Under the pieces are notes generated by a model that did not search any database, had not been told where the DNA came from, and was given only the letters and a program-made list of their open reading frames with translations. Source: a virus. From it: a stretch of DNA of 32,331 nucleotides. The stretch lies in the IMG/VR virus record IMGVR_UViG_3300041991_000086, positions 1 through 32,331 of that record. One strand, 5' to 3'. Shown piece by piece: positions 21,759 through 27,350 of this stretch (position 1 is its first letter; each line of letters opens with the position of its first letter). The position numbers and the translations under genes are program-made.

Positions 21759-22199
21759 ATGACCATGAATAATATTCCTAACACAATCATTTCGTCAATG
21801 GTTTCGTCTGTTATAGGCTTTGCCATTGCCGAGATTTTCAAAGCCCTTAAGAAGAAAAACAGGGCTAATGAAAACCAAATCAACCCAAAAACAAGTGTAA
21901 CAATGGATGTGATTTCTAAAATTTTCAAATACAGCTTTATCTTGCTTTCGGGCGTGGCTGTGTTTATTGCCTTCTCATTAAGCAAGTGGTTCGTGGTGGC
22001 AATGTGCGGGGTTTTTTCTGTGTTATTGCTTTCCATAGTGTACGATTGTATTACAATTTTTTTACTTAATACTTTTCGTCAGGCCGACCGTAAAAAGAAG
22101 GATGACGAAATAAACGCCCTTTTATTCGAGATGATGCATAGCGATAAACAACGTCAGGAAAAAATAAGGGCGCGAATTAAAGAACTCCTTAAACCTTAG
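21759..22199 (+). CDS. Membrane protein on the opposite strand (moron candidate)
   Basis: From ATG 21759 the protein has ~146 residues: a helix IISSMVSSVIGFAIAEIFKAL, two transmembrane segments (YSFILLSGVAVFIAF, WFVVAMCGVFSVLLLSIV) and a charged cytoplasmic tail (RQADRKKKDDEINALLFEMMHSDKQRQEKIRARIKELLKP). The tail is a convincing coding signal, unlike the opposite frame. It runs against its neighbours and overlaps the GemA 3' end by 11 bp. Lone reverse-strand membrane genes in prophages often act in superinfection exclusion or host defence; that role is inferred. A first in-frame ATG at 21687 is possible. Confidence 0.6.
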   Translation: MTMNNIPNTIISSMVSSVIGFAIAEIFKALKKKNRANENQINPKTSVTMDVISKIFKYSFILLSGVAVFIAFSLSKWFVVAMCGVFSVLLLSIVYDCITIFLLNTFRQADRKKKDDEINALLFEMMHSDKQRQEKIRARIKELLKP

Positions 22200-22626
22200 C
22201 TAAATGTTTTTCCACCATCTCTTCAAACTGCGTTACCAGCTTTGTTAATTCGGTATACTTATACCCATTTAGAGGCTTGTGCAGGTATCCATACTTTTGG
22301 CACCAGTTGTTGAGCCGGGCAACATCGGCCACATCGCGCTGCGCACGTTCACTAAACTTAGTCCAACCCAATTGGTAACAAAGGCTCATTAGATATTTGC
22401 GTTGCTTGTCGCCCCGCTGGTGGTCGCTGGTTTGCTCTTTTGCCCTAAAACCGGCATCGTTATTTAGTTTCCACACAAGGTCGTCAATTTCCTGGTTCTG
22501 CATCAACCGGCTGCTTTCGGTGCGCCCGTTTGTCCAATCCAAAATCATGCAGTGCCGGGTTTCTTCGTCAATGCCATGCTTACCGCACACGGTCATTAGC
22601 TTTTTAATCATATCAGGGCTGCTCAT
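22189..22626 (-). CDS. GemA-like regulator (Mu gp16-type, DUF1018)
   Basis: 145 residues. The ends contain hallmarks of DUF1018/GemA: MIKKLMTVCGKHGIDEETRHCMILDWTNGRTESSRLM at the start, KQRKYLMSLCYQLGWT in the middle, and a closing YTELTKLVTQFEEMVEK. In Mu GemA modulates host gene expression and DNA supercoiling, and DUF1018 proteins are common between transposition and lysis genes. Its start overlaps the previous gene (ATGA), so it is the last member of the coupled middle operon. Confidence 0.7.
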   Translation of the reverse strand: MSSPDMIKKLMTVCGKHGIDEETRHCMILDWTNGRTESSRLMQNQEIDDLVWKLNNDAGFRAKEQTSDHQRGDKQRKYLMSLCYQLGWTKFSERAQRDVADVARLNNWCQKYGYLHKPLNGYKYTELTKLVTQFEEMVEKHLAKV

Positions 22627-22832
22627 ACCATCAATGAGTTTTCAAGTTCAAAAGCAACACCACATTCAGTCATTAGTAAGCCCACATAACGATTCTCTTT
22701 AAATGGCTCGGTGGCATCGGGGCGCACATGCAAGTACAAAGCCCTGCTTTTGCCATCTTTCCTAAACTCAAAGCCCTGCTGTTTGGCTTTAAACGTTAGG
22801 TAATACTTGCGTTTTTGTTTCTTATTCGCCAT
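22623..22832 (-). CDS. Small basic phage protein
   Basis: 69 residues: MANKKQKRKYYLTFKAKQQGFEFRKDGKSRALYLHVRPDATEPFKE, basic with alternating strands. I chose the ATG at 22832 because it sits at the end of the HAD gene (overlap of 11 bp); the longer frame starts inside that gene. It overlaps the GemA-like start by 4 bp (ATGA). No family recognised. Confidence 0.6.
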   Translation of the reverse strand: MANKKQKRKYYLTFKAKQQGFEFRKDGKSRALYLHVRPDATEPFKENRYVGLLMTECGVAFELENSLMV

Positions 22833-23202
22833 GATCGGTAAAATAAGGTAGGCTACAAATACCAACGCCATCGCTGAACATTTCCCAAAATGGGAGCTGC
22901 GAGCGGTCGTCGATATACATATCGGCATATACCTTGGGCGCAGGGTTAAAACCCAGTCCCGGCACATTGGCATTTACAGCGTCGAATTCAAGTCCGCACG
23001 CGCGGCAAAATGCAACGGCTTCGGTAAGTACTTTGCGGCCTTTATTAGCCGGGTCTTCATCGTTCCGGCATGTCCACAATATCAGTTTGTGCCCTTCGTC
23101 TTTAAAAGCCAGCAGGGCTTCAAAGGCGTTGTCTATCGGCTGCCCGATCTCGGGAAATTGGTGTTCAACTATTGTCCCATCAAAATCTACTGCAATAATC
23201 AT
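22822..23202 (-). CDS. HAD-superfamily phosphatase
   Basis: 126 residues. The catalytic motif I is DFDGTIV (D6, D8); motif II is LILWTCR with the Thr; ADMYIDDRS with DD near residue 100 gives motif IV. The short size with no cap insertion resembles BT0820-like small HAD hydrolases seen in Bacteroidetes and their phages. The substrate is not predicted; nucleotide or phosphosugar processing is possible. It lies in the coupled middle operon. Confidence 0.75.
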   Translation of the reverse strand: MIIAVDFDGTIVEHQFPEIGQPIDNAFEALLAFKDEGHKLILWTCRNDEDPANKGRKVLTEAVAFCRACGLEFDAVNANVPGLGFNPAPKVYADMYIDDRSQLPFWEMFSDGVGICSLPYFTDHGE

Positions 23203-23232
23203 TTTGGTTATATTTATTTGTAAATAATTGTT

Positions 23233-23251
23233 GTTTAAACTTGGTTTAAAC
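23233..23251. repeat. Paired GTTTAAAC motif, copy 3 of 6 (11-bp period)
   Basis: GTTTAAACTTGGTTTAAAC: two perfect GTTTAAAC palindromes 11 bp apart, in the 50-bp gap between the HAD gene start and the gene ending at 23253. Confidence 0.65.
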
Positions 23252-23252
23252 G

Positions 23253-23447
23253 TTAGTCTAAATACCCTTGAATCGTTAAGCTTTTAGGGTCGCACAGTAT
23301 GGCACAATCAGAAAACTTAATTCTAATTTTTGTGTCGCCTTCAAGCAAATACACTGGAACCTTACCGTTAACAAGCCCTTTGGCGTGGTAGGTTCTACCT
23401 TGTTTGCCATCCTTGGTCTCCACTAAATAACCTGCGTTCTCTTTCAT
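23253..23447 (-). CDS. Small beta-rich conserved protein
   Basis: 64 residues: GYLVETKDGKQGRTYHAKGLVNGKVPVYLLEGDTKIRIKFSDCAILCDPKSLTIQGYLD. An SH3-like small barrel with LVETKDGK and KVPVYLLE strands is the likely fold, a pattern common in small Bacteroidetes phage genes. It overlaps the upstream 46-residue gene by 4 bp. Function unknown. Confidence 0.65.
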   Translation of the reverse strand: MKENAGYLVETKDGKQGRTYHAKGLVNGKVPVYLLEGDTKIRIKFSDCAILCDPKSLTIQGYLD

Positions 23448-23584
23448 GACAATTGTTCCTCCACAAACTTTTTTGGTAACTCCATAGCCTTCGAAAACAT
23501 ATCGGCCTGTAAAAGCTGGTATTCAACCATCGCAGCATTTTCGTGAATTATGTCGCTAACATTTTCAATAATTATTATTGCCAT
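23444..23584 (-). CDS. 46-residue acidic helical protein
   Basis: Start ATG 23584, stop TGA 23444-23446, overlapping the next start by 4 bp (ATGA). The sequence MAIIIIENVSDIIHENAAMVEYQL continues LQADMFSKAMELPKKFVEEQ and is mostly helical. The coupled overlap supports a real gene. No family known. Confidence 0.6.
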   Translation of the reverse strand: MAIIIIENVSDIIHENAAMVEYQLLQADMFSKAMELPKKFVEEQLS

Positions 23585-23586
23585 AC

Positions 23587-23682
23587 CTATTTATTTTTAT
23601 TGTGCTTTCTATCAAAAATTTCCCAGAAGAACAGATAGCAAATCATCGCTACTCCAATTATTATTTTTACTACTAACACCAT
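23587..23682 (-). CDS. 31-residue membrane micro-protein
   Basis: MVLVVKIIIGVAMICYLFFW then EIFDRKHNKNK: one hydrophobic helix and a basic cytoplasmic tail. It starts right after a repeat-containing leader (AGCAAAATTGAAAGT before ATG) and ends 2 bp before the next gene. Possible holin-like or toxin-like micro-protein, but nothing beyond size and membrane segment supports this. Confidence 0.45.
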   Translation of the reverse strand: MVLVVKIIIGVAMICYLFFWEIFDRKHNKNK

Positions 23683-23683
23683 A

Positions 23684-23735
23684 CTTTCAATTTTGCTCCA
23701 TCCCAAAGCCCCTCCTTGGAGGGGTTAGGGGTGGG
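23684..23735. repeat. Palindromic repeat copy D with attached 17-bp leader repeat
   Basis: CTTTCAATTTTGCTCCA, then AAGCCCCTCCTTGGAGGGGT. The same pair of elements occurs at 23863-23915, giving a 50-bp imperfect direct repeat ~180 bp apart, each time just upstream of a start codon on the minus strand. It encodes the C-terminal end of the gene at 23687. Confidence 0.75.
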
Positions 23736-23860
23736 TTCTTTTTGTTCATATTGTTAAACATTTCCTTTGCAGTCCGTAAAACCCTAATCATTTCATCGGG
23801 TTTATAACCCATTTTTGTAAGTTGTTTTACCATTTTCTTTGCCACTTCTTGTTCTGTCAT
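23687..23860 (-). CDS. Small helical protein whose C-terminus is a repeat translation
   Basis: 57 residues from ATG 23860; an upstream TTG would add three. The body (MTEQEVAKKMVKQLTKMGYKPDEMIRVLRTAKEMFNNMN) is a helical pair. The last residues, NPPLTPPRRGFGMEQN, are the direct translation of the palindromic repeat, a product often seen where this repeat enters coding frames. So the natural end may be lost. Function unknown. Confidence 0.55.
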   Translation of the reverse strand: MTEQEVAKKMVKQLTKMGYKPDEMIRVLRTAKEMFNNMNKKNPPLTPPRRGFGMEQN

Positions 23861-23862
23861 AA

Positions 23863-23915
23863 CTTTCAATTTTGCTCCACACTAAGCCCCTCCTTGGGAG
23901 GGGTTGGGGAGGCCT
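23863..23915. repeat. Palindromic repeat copy E with attached leader repeat
   Basis: CTTTCAATTTTGCTCCA followed by AAGCCCCTCCTTGGGAGGGG and TTGGGGAGGCCTTTTT. Reads toward the minus strand as a hairpin upstream of the start at 23860. It abuts a tRNA-like fold at 23921-23963. Confidence 0.75.
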
Positions 23916-23920
23916 TTTTG

Positions 23921-23963
23921 TCCCTGCCCCGGCCTCGAACCGGGGTGGATTGACCATTCAGGG
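23921..23963 (-). ncRNA. tRNA-like minihelix 1 (T-arm plus partial acceptor)
   Basis: On the minus strand CCCGG-TTCGAGG-CCGGG (23928-23944) has a canonical T-loop (TTCRANN) on a 5- to 6-bp stem. It is closed by CCCTG (23959-23963) pairing with CAGGG (23922-23926). No D or anticodon arm lies between; only 14 nt separate the acceptor and T arms. Mismatches flank the 5-bp acceptor stem, and no CCA is encoded. It lies between a stop codon and repeat copy E. It may be a degraded tRNA end or a tRNA mimic. Confidence 0.45.
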
Positions 23964-24221
23964 TTACTCTTCGTTTTTCATTGTCATGTTCTCGAAGCAC
24001 AGCATGTTTGCGATATGATTGAATTCCAAAAAATTTATTTTATTCCCTGAAATTTTGCTCCACATATTGCATGGTACTGTTGTAGATAAAGCCCAAATAA
24101 AATCTTTCACCTGTTCTTCATCTGCTACATCTATATTAATTGCGAAATGTGACTCATCATCAAACAATTGTGCCAAACAATTCGAAATTGAGGCGGAAAA
24201 TTGAATTTGTCGTTCTGTCAT
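23964..24221 (-). CDS. Small uncharacterised acidic protein
   Basis: 85 residues: QIQFSASISNCLAQLFDDESHFAINIDVADEEQVKDFIWALSTTVP, acidic, mixed helix and strand; the end is FENMTMKNEE. Start ATG 24221 overlaps the previous small gene stop by 4 bp. The FAINIDVADEEQVKDFIWAL stretch suggests a ferredoxin-like half. Function unknown. Confidence 0.55.
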   Translation of the reverse strand: MTERQIQFSASISNCLAQLFDDESHFAINIDVADEEQVKDFIWALSTTVPCNMWSKISGNKINFLEFNHIANMLCFENMTMKNEE

Positions 24222-24373
24222 TTTTGTTTGTTTTGCTCGTTAATAATTGAAGATAAAAGAGTAATTTTTCCAAATGAAGAGCCATCAATACCATACCCTT
24301 TCAATATTAAAATCAATTCATTGGCTTTCATGCCTTTCAGTTCGTTAATTGTGTATTGCTTCGGCTTGCTCAT
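24218..24373 (-). CDS. 51-residue basic helical protein
   Basis: MSKPKQYTINELKGMKANELI, then LILKGYGIDGSSFGKITLLSSIINEQNKQK. The stop overlaps the next start (ATGA at 24218-24221), and its own start lies inside the upstream gene 3' end (overlap 29 bp). The pattern NELKGMKANELILILKGYGID resembles a small SAP-like helix pair. Function unknown. Confidence 0.55.
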   Translation of the reverse strand: MSKPKQYTINELKGMKANELILILKGYGIDGSSFGKITLLSSIINEQNKQK

Positions 24374-24635
24374 GGTTTTTGAAGTTTTTTCTTTTCATTT
24401 TTTCAACATAGAAAGCAAAAGCAACCACGGCTTCTGCCAGATTTTTAAGCTTAGTGAAAGCATCGTCAAAGTCCTGTTCTGTCTCCAGCTTGCCACGCAA
24501 ACAAATGCCGGTGTAACAATCGTGGATGCGGAACTGGTACGATCCATCGGAATACAGTTTTGCATGGTATGCCGCCATCGAATGCACCCCATCTGGCAAG
24601 AGGAACGCTTTCTTGTTATACTCTTCAAAGTCCAT
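24345..24635 (-). CDS. Uncharacterised protein, 96 residues
   Basis: MDFEEYNKKAFLLPDGVHSMAAYHA then KLYSDGSYQFRIHDCYTGICL, RGKLETEQDFDDAFTKLKNLAEAVVAF. The first part has alternating strands around DGVHSMAAYHAKLYSDGS, the second is a helical tail ending in KRKNFKNHEQAEAIHN. Overlaps the downstream gene by 29 bp. Conserved-looking, no family known. Confidence 0.6.
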   Translation of the reverse strand: MDFEEYNKKAFLLPDGVHSMAAYHAKLYSDGSYQFRIHDCYTGICLRGKLETEQDFDDAFTKLKNLAEAVVAFAFYVEKMKRKNFKNHEQAEAIHN

Positions 24636-24636
24636 A

Positions 24637-24834
24637 CTAATCCATTATAAAAGTGGGTTCATTCAGTAGTTCGTTAAACCTCCGGTCTCTCGAAGCTTTT
24701 GTATCGAAGTTTTCAAGGGTGCGCCACTCGTGGCCACCTTCGCCTTTTACTTTAATGCGGGGCTTTGGCTGGTCATCGCAGCGAATGATGGTAAACCCGG
24801 CATTAATTACTTTTAGTTGACTCGTCACATCCAT
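24637..24834 (-). CDS. Small basic protein
   Basis: 65 residues from ATG 24834: MDVTSQLKVINAGFTIIRCDDQPKPRIKVKGEGGHEWRTLENFDTK, then ASRDRRFNELLNEPTFIMD. An upstream TTG at 24843 would add three residues; the ATG is preferred. Small, beta start and helical end. It overlaps the 52-residue gene 24803-24961 in another frame. Confidence 0.6.
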   Translation of the reverse strand: MDVTSQLKVINAGFTIIRCDDQPKPRIKVKGEGGHEWRTLENFDTKASRDRRFNELLNEPTFIMD

Positions 24835-24961
24835 CTTTTTCAATTATTTTTATTAAAATTTCAATGAATTTGTTCATATTTCTTTGCATCCTGTTGCTTC
24901 TCCATGTTTCATATGCAAGGAACAAATACGGGAAAAGCAGTATTAAATCAAGCCTGTCCAT
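24803..24961 (-). CDS. 52-residue membrane micro-protein
   Basis: Start ATG 24961 is 3 bp after the upstream MazG-like stop. MDRLDLILLFPYLFLAYETW has a hydrophobic N-terminal helix, then a basic amphipathic helix (RSNRMQRNMNKFIEILIKII). It overlaps the next gene by ~31 bp, as do other overlapping pairs in this block. Membrane micro-protein of unknown role; a chance ORF is possible. Confidence 0.4.
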   Translation of the reverse strand: MDRLDLILLFPYLFLAYETWRSNRMQRNMNKFIEILIKIIEKDGCDESTKSN

Positions 24962-24964
24962 CAC

Positions 24965-25387
24965 CTATTTGTTGGGTTTGGTAATTTCGGGAAGGTTCAG
25001 CACATACCGCATGCCCATAGCGGCCACTTGTATGGCTTCTTGCCTTATCCGCTCGGGATCGCCCCCTTCGTGCTTAAACTGTAGTATTGCCTTGGCAAGT
25101 TCGCCCACTTCTTCGGTAACAATGGCCAACGCCTCAAAACCGCTGTTTGGCCAATTGGGGTGTTTCTCCTGGGCGTGTTGCAGCTCTTGGAAAACAAGAA
25201 CAATGTCTTGTTGTGTGCTCGGAACAGCAATTAATATGGAGTTTTCTTGCTCCATTTCCTCTAATGTTTCTGTGAGGTAGGTAAACTCAGCGCACTCATC
25301 AATTGCAATGCCATCTTCATCATAAATACCCCTGTTTTTTAAGTTTTGTAAAGCCGTCTTAAATGTTAATACTTCCATATAATTCAT
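24965..25387 (-). CDS. MazG-like nucleotide pyrophosphohydrolase domain protein
   Basis: 140 residues. The C-terminal half has the all-alpha NTP-pyrophosphatase pattern: ELQHAQEKHPNWPNSGFEALAIVTEEVGELAKAIL (EE..E metal ligands in TEEVGEL) and RIRQEAIQVAAMGMRYVLNL (E..x, helix 4). The N-terminal half is a less familiar helical extension (LQNLKNRGIYDEDGIAIDEC). Phage MazG-type enzymes can lower (p)ppGpp-like or dNTP pools; the substrate here is unknown. Gap of 93 bp upstream holds a tRNA-like fold. Confidence 0.68.
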   Translation of the reverse strand: MNYMEVLTFKTALQNLKNRGIYDEDGIAIDECAEFTYLTETLEEMEQENSILIAVPSTQQDIVLVFQELQHAQEKHPNWPNSGFEALAIVTEEVGELAKAILQFKHEGGDPERIRQEAIQVAAMGMRYVLNLPEITKPNK

Positions 25388-25408
25388 TCTTTATTGGTTA
25401 AAAATCTG

Positions 25409-25452
25409 TGGAGCGGAAAGGAATCGAACCTTTCTAAAGCACCTGCCGCCCC
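25409..25452 (-). ncRNA. tRNA-like minihelix 2 with Ala-type acceptor (G3:U70, A73)
   Basis: On the minus strand GGGGCGG (25446-25452) pairs with CCGCTCC (25410-25416) as a 7-bp acceptor stem. The third pair is G.U, matching the G3:U70 alanine identity element, and the next base (25409 complement) is A as in A73. Between them AAAGG-TTCGATT-CCTTT gives a 5-bp T arm with canonical T-loop; the acceptor and T stems abut, as in real tRNA. Only a 12-nt linker replaces D and anticodon arms. No CCA is encoded. An 8-bp hairpin (25455-25476) lies 2 nt upstream. Confidence 0.55.
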
Positions 25453-25454
25453 GT

Positions 25455-25476
25455 ACCCAGCCGCATGGGGCTGGGT
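25455..25476 (-). other. 8-bp hairpin upstream of the tRNA-like fold
   Basis: ACCCAGCC, loop of six, GGCTGGGT: perfect 8-bp stem just after the stop of the 25481 gene and 2 nt before the minihelix acceptor. No T run follows, so it is not a simple terminator; it may be part of the same RNA or a processing signal. Confidence 0.55.
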
Positions 25477-25480
25477 GTTA

Positions 25481-25858
25481 TTATTTTGCCGAACTCACAA
25501 GAATGGCATGCATGCCACTGTCATCAAATGCCATTTGTGTAGCTATCCTCAAACTTATTGTTCCTGTAAAACCGTGTGACTTTCTGAATGCGCTCACAAT
25601 TGATATTGAATTACAGCACACCGAACCGGTATTGTGTTTTCGCATTACCAAACCTTCCTCTTCGGTTGTTTTCTCTATGTACCAATCGCGTGGGTTATCT
25701 TCGTCCTGAAGGATGTTTATACGGTCGTTAACTTTTATCAAAAGAGCATCTGTAGCGAACTTATTGAGCCTAATAATGCCCTTTTTTTCAAAAGAAATCA
25801 TTGGCAAACCGTCTATCCGATGCCCCGATGTACTCCTGTTAAATTTCTTTAGTTTCAT
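25481..25858 (-). CDS. Conserved hypothetical protein
   Basis: 125 residues: SGHRIDGLPMISFEKKGIIRLNKFATDALLIKVNDRINILQDEDNPRDWYIEKTTEEEGLVMR in outline, beta-rich N-terminal domain with a KKGIIRLNKFA strand-turn and NDRINILQDEDNPRDWYI. It resembles small proteins I recall from Bacteroidetes Mu-like prophages beside DUF3164, but no named family. Ends 1 bp from the DUF3164 gene stop region. Function unknown. Confidence 0.6.
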   Translation of the reverse strand: MKLKKFNRSTSGHRIDGLPMISFEKKGIIRLNKFATDALLIKVNDRINILQDEDNPRDWYIEKTTEEEGLVMRKHNTGSVCCNSISIVSAFRKSHGFTGTISLRIATQMAFDDSGMHAILVSSAK

Positions 25859-25859
25859 A

Positions 25860-26543
25860 TTACTTTGTAGTATTGGTTACAAAATCAACGGCTGAAATAG
25901 AGAGCGGGATGCTAACCCACTTTTGAGATTCAGATTCAAACTCTTCGGCTTCTATAAAGTAACTGCTCCTTTGTGGCTTGTAGCTGTCAACAATGATTTT
26001 TACCCCCTCCTTTAATAGATCAGAATCGCTCTCGCTTGCCCACTTCTGAAGCTCAAGCACCCGGTTGCTTTTAAGGTTATTCTTTGCATCGCGGCGCAAA
26101 AGGCTGTTGAGTCCTTTCACTAATTCGGCTGTCTTTTCGTCGATAGCCAAGCTGTCAATGTATTCGCGAACCTTCGAAATACCTATTTCAGAGGTTTCGT
26201 CGTAGCGATCCAATGCCCTCCACCCAAGTGTGATCCTGCGTGTGCCTTCCTCGTTGCTGAAAGTATGGCTCTGCTGGTCATCCTTCACATTGTACAGTTC
26301 ACACTTCAATTCAATGAGGTGGGCAAAGCTGTCGAATACAATGGTTTTGGCTTCACTCATTTGTTCGCTTACGCATTTAATGCCGTCGAACAGGCTATCA
26401 ACCGTTTCACTACTGAGCTTCTTAAGTGTTTTGCGTTCTTCTACTTTAGCTTGCTCTTTCTTTTGTTCTTCTGCTTTCATTTCTGAAAACAATTGCGCCT
26501 TTTGCTCAGCAGTCAGCGCGGTCAACTCAATTTTATTTTCCAT
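25860..26543 (-). CDS. DUF3164-family protein
   Basis: 227 residues. Sections DSFAHLIELKCELYNVKDDQQSHTFSNEEGTRRITLGWRALDRYDET and EIGISKVREYIDSLA, NSLLRRDAKNNLKSNRVLELQKWASESDSDLLKEGVKIIVDSYKPQRS in outline, are typical of DUF3164, found beside the B-type gene in Mu-like phages (Mu gp5-gp8 region). N-terminal ~45 residues are a charged helix (KAQLFSEMKAEEQKKEQAKVEERKTLKK). Its role in lytic growth is not known; a nucleic-acid-handling role has been proposed for relatives. It starts inside the previous gene by 11 bp. Confidence 0.8.
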   Translation of the reverse strand: MENKIELTALTAEQKAQLFSEMKAEEQKKEQAKVEERKTLKKLSSETVDSLFDGIKCVSEQMSEAKTIVFDSFAHLIELKCELYNVKDDQQSHTFSNEEGTRRITLGWRALDRYDETSEIGISKVREYIDSLAIDEKTAELVKGLNSLLRRDAKNNLKSNRVLELQKWASESDSDLLKEGVKIIVDSYKPQRSSYFIEAEEFESESQKWVSIPLSISAVDFVTNTTK

Positions 26544-26829
26544 TTTTAATGACTTTAATTATTCTTTCAATTTTTCGTTGTGTTTCAATATTCACCGGGG
26601 TAAAAACTTTTTTGTAGTGCTGCTCAAAAAAGCGAAGGAAAACATCTTCAACCTTATAGGCTTTCCCTTCAAATTCTACGGCAAGGGTGTTTACTATTAC
26701 CATTTCTGAGCGGTTGTGGGGTACGCTCACCCATTCCTGATAGTCTTTTCTGAGTACTTTGTAACCATTATCAGTGAGCCATTGTGCTTTTTCTTCTATT
26801 GTGAAAAACACCCTTGTAACTTCCATCAT
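26533..26829 (-). CDS. Small conserved protein
   Basis: 98 residues from ATG 26829, which overlaps the previous stop (ATGA-type); the upstream ATG would make it 104. MMEVTRVFFTIEEKAQWLTDNGYKVLRKDYQEWVSVPHNRSEMVIVNTLAVEFEGKAY in outline: strand-helix-strand with a WVSVPHNRSEM turn. It overlaps DUF3164 by 11 bp. It looks translated in concert with it. No family recognised. Confidence 0.6.
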   Translation of the reverse strand: MMEVTRVFFTIEEKAQWLTDNGYKVLRKDYQEWVSVPHNRSEMVIVNTLAVEFEGKAYKVEDVFLRFFEQHYKKVFTPVNIETQRKIERIIKVIKNGK

Positions 26830-26969
26830 ACTTCTACCTCCTTCCATGTTTTAGCATTTATACGCACCATTTTATACTTCTTTCCTGCACGTGTTGCCTT
26901 AATTTTTCTAAGGTTTTTAAGGGCATCTTCCCTGTACCCAATCTCTACGTTTGTTGTATTGTATGCCAT
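26826..26969 (-). CDS. 47-residue basic protein
   Basis: MAYNTTNVEIGYREDALKNL, then RKIKATRAGKKYKMVRINAK and TWKEVEV. Start ATG 26969 overlaps the previous stop (TAATG), and its stop TGA overlaps the next start. Lys/Arg-rich, possibly nucleic-acid binding. The double coupling supports a real gene. Confidence 0.6.
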   Translation of the reverse strand: MAYNTTNVEIGYREDALKNLRKIKATRAGKKYKMVRINAKTWKEVEV

Positions 26970-27322
26970 TACTTAATTGCTTTTTGGTTCATAATTTTCG
27001 ATGTGATTATTTTACCTGGTAGGTAGCACATGTTTACATGTAAATCCAAGTAAAACCTTTGGGTGCAATTTGAAATTTTGTGCTTTGTTTCGCGTAAATA
27101 CTGCTTGTCTACCAACATATACTCAGCCTTCCACCATTTCCAAAACAAATGGTGCGCCCTTAATGCCCTGGCATAACTGGGCGTGTACCTCAATTCAAGA
27201 AAACGGCATCCGCTTTCGTGAAAAAGTTCATCGTAAGTATCGCCGTTGATGCGTAAGCTCAAGCAAACCCTTTCCTTCAAATCTGCTATTGTATCATTCT
27301 GTTGTGTTATGTGCGATGTCAT
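26969..27322 (-). CDS. Small uncharacterised early protein
   Basis: 117 residues from ATG 27322 (MTSHITQQNDTIADLKERVCLSLR...). I prefer this start to the longer frame, which would begin inside the MuB-like gene. Content: KERVCLSLRINGDTYDELFHESGCRFLELRY, then ARALRAHHLFWKWWKAEYMLVDKQYL and YLDLHVNMCYLPGKIITSKIMNQ. Trp-rich helical middle. No family recognised. It lies 22 bp after MuB. Confidence 0.55.
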   Translation of the reverse strand: MTSHITQQNDTIADLKERVCLSLRINGDTYDELFHESGCRFLELRYTPSYARALRAHHLFWKWWKAEYMLVDKQYLRETKHKISNCTQRFYLDLHVNMCYLPGKIITSKIMNQKAIK

Positions 27323-27331
27323 AAGATGTGG

Positions 27332-27350
27332 GTTTAACCAGTGTTTAAAA
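27332..27350. repeat. Paired GTTTAA motif, copy 4 of 6 (11-bp period)
   Basis: GTTTAACCAGTGTTTAAAA: half sites GTTTAAC(C) and GTTTAAA(A) 11 bp apart, straddling the MuB stop codon. One mismatch in each half to the consensus GTTTAAAC. Confidence 0.45.

Noticed and set aside
21683-22036. Minus-strand 117-residue membrane-like frame opposite the moron candidate
   Set aside because: Hydrophobic runs arise from the antisense of the plus-strand membrane helices; the plus frame has a longer and charged, natural-looking C-terminus.
22623-22973. Long version of the small basic protein starting at 22973
   Set aside because: Its first 47 residues lie in the HAD gene out of frame; ATG 22832 at the HAD stop is the better start.
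23921-23994. Full-length tRNA ending at 23921
   Set aside because: No 7-bp acceptor partner, D arm or anticodon stem exists at the distances expected for a 73-nt tRNA; only the T arm and a short stem fit.
24395-24628. Second minus-strand 77-residue frame
   Set aside because: Shadow of the 24345-24635 gene in another frame, with unnatural composition.
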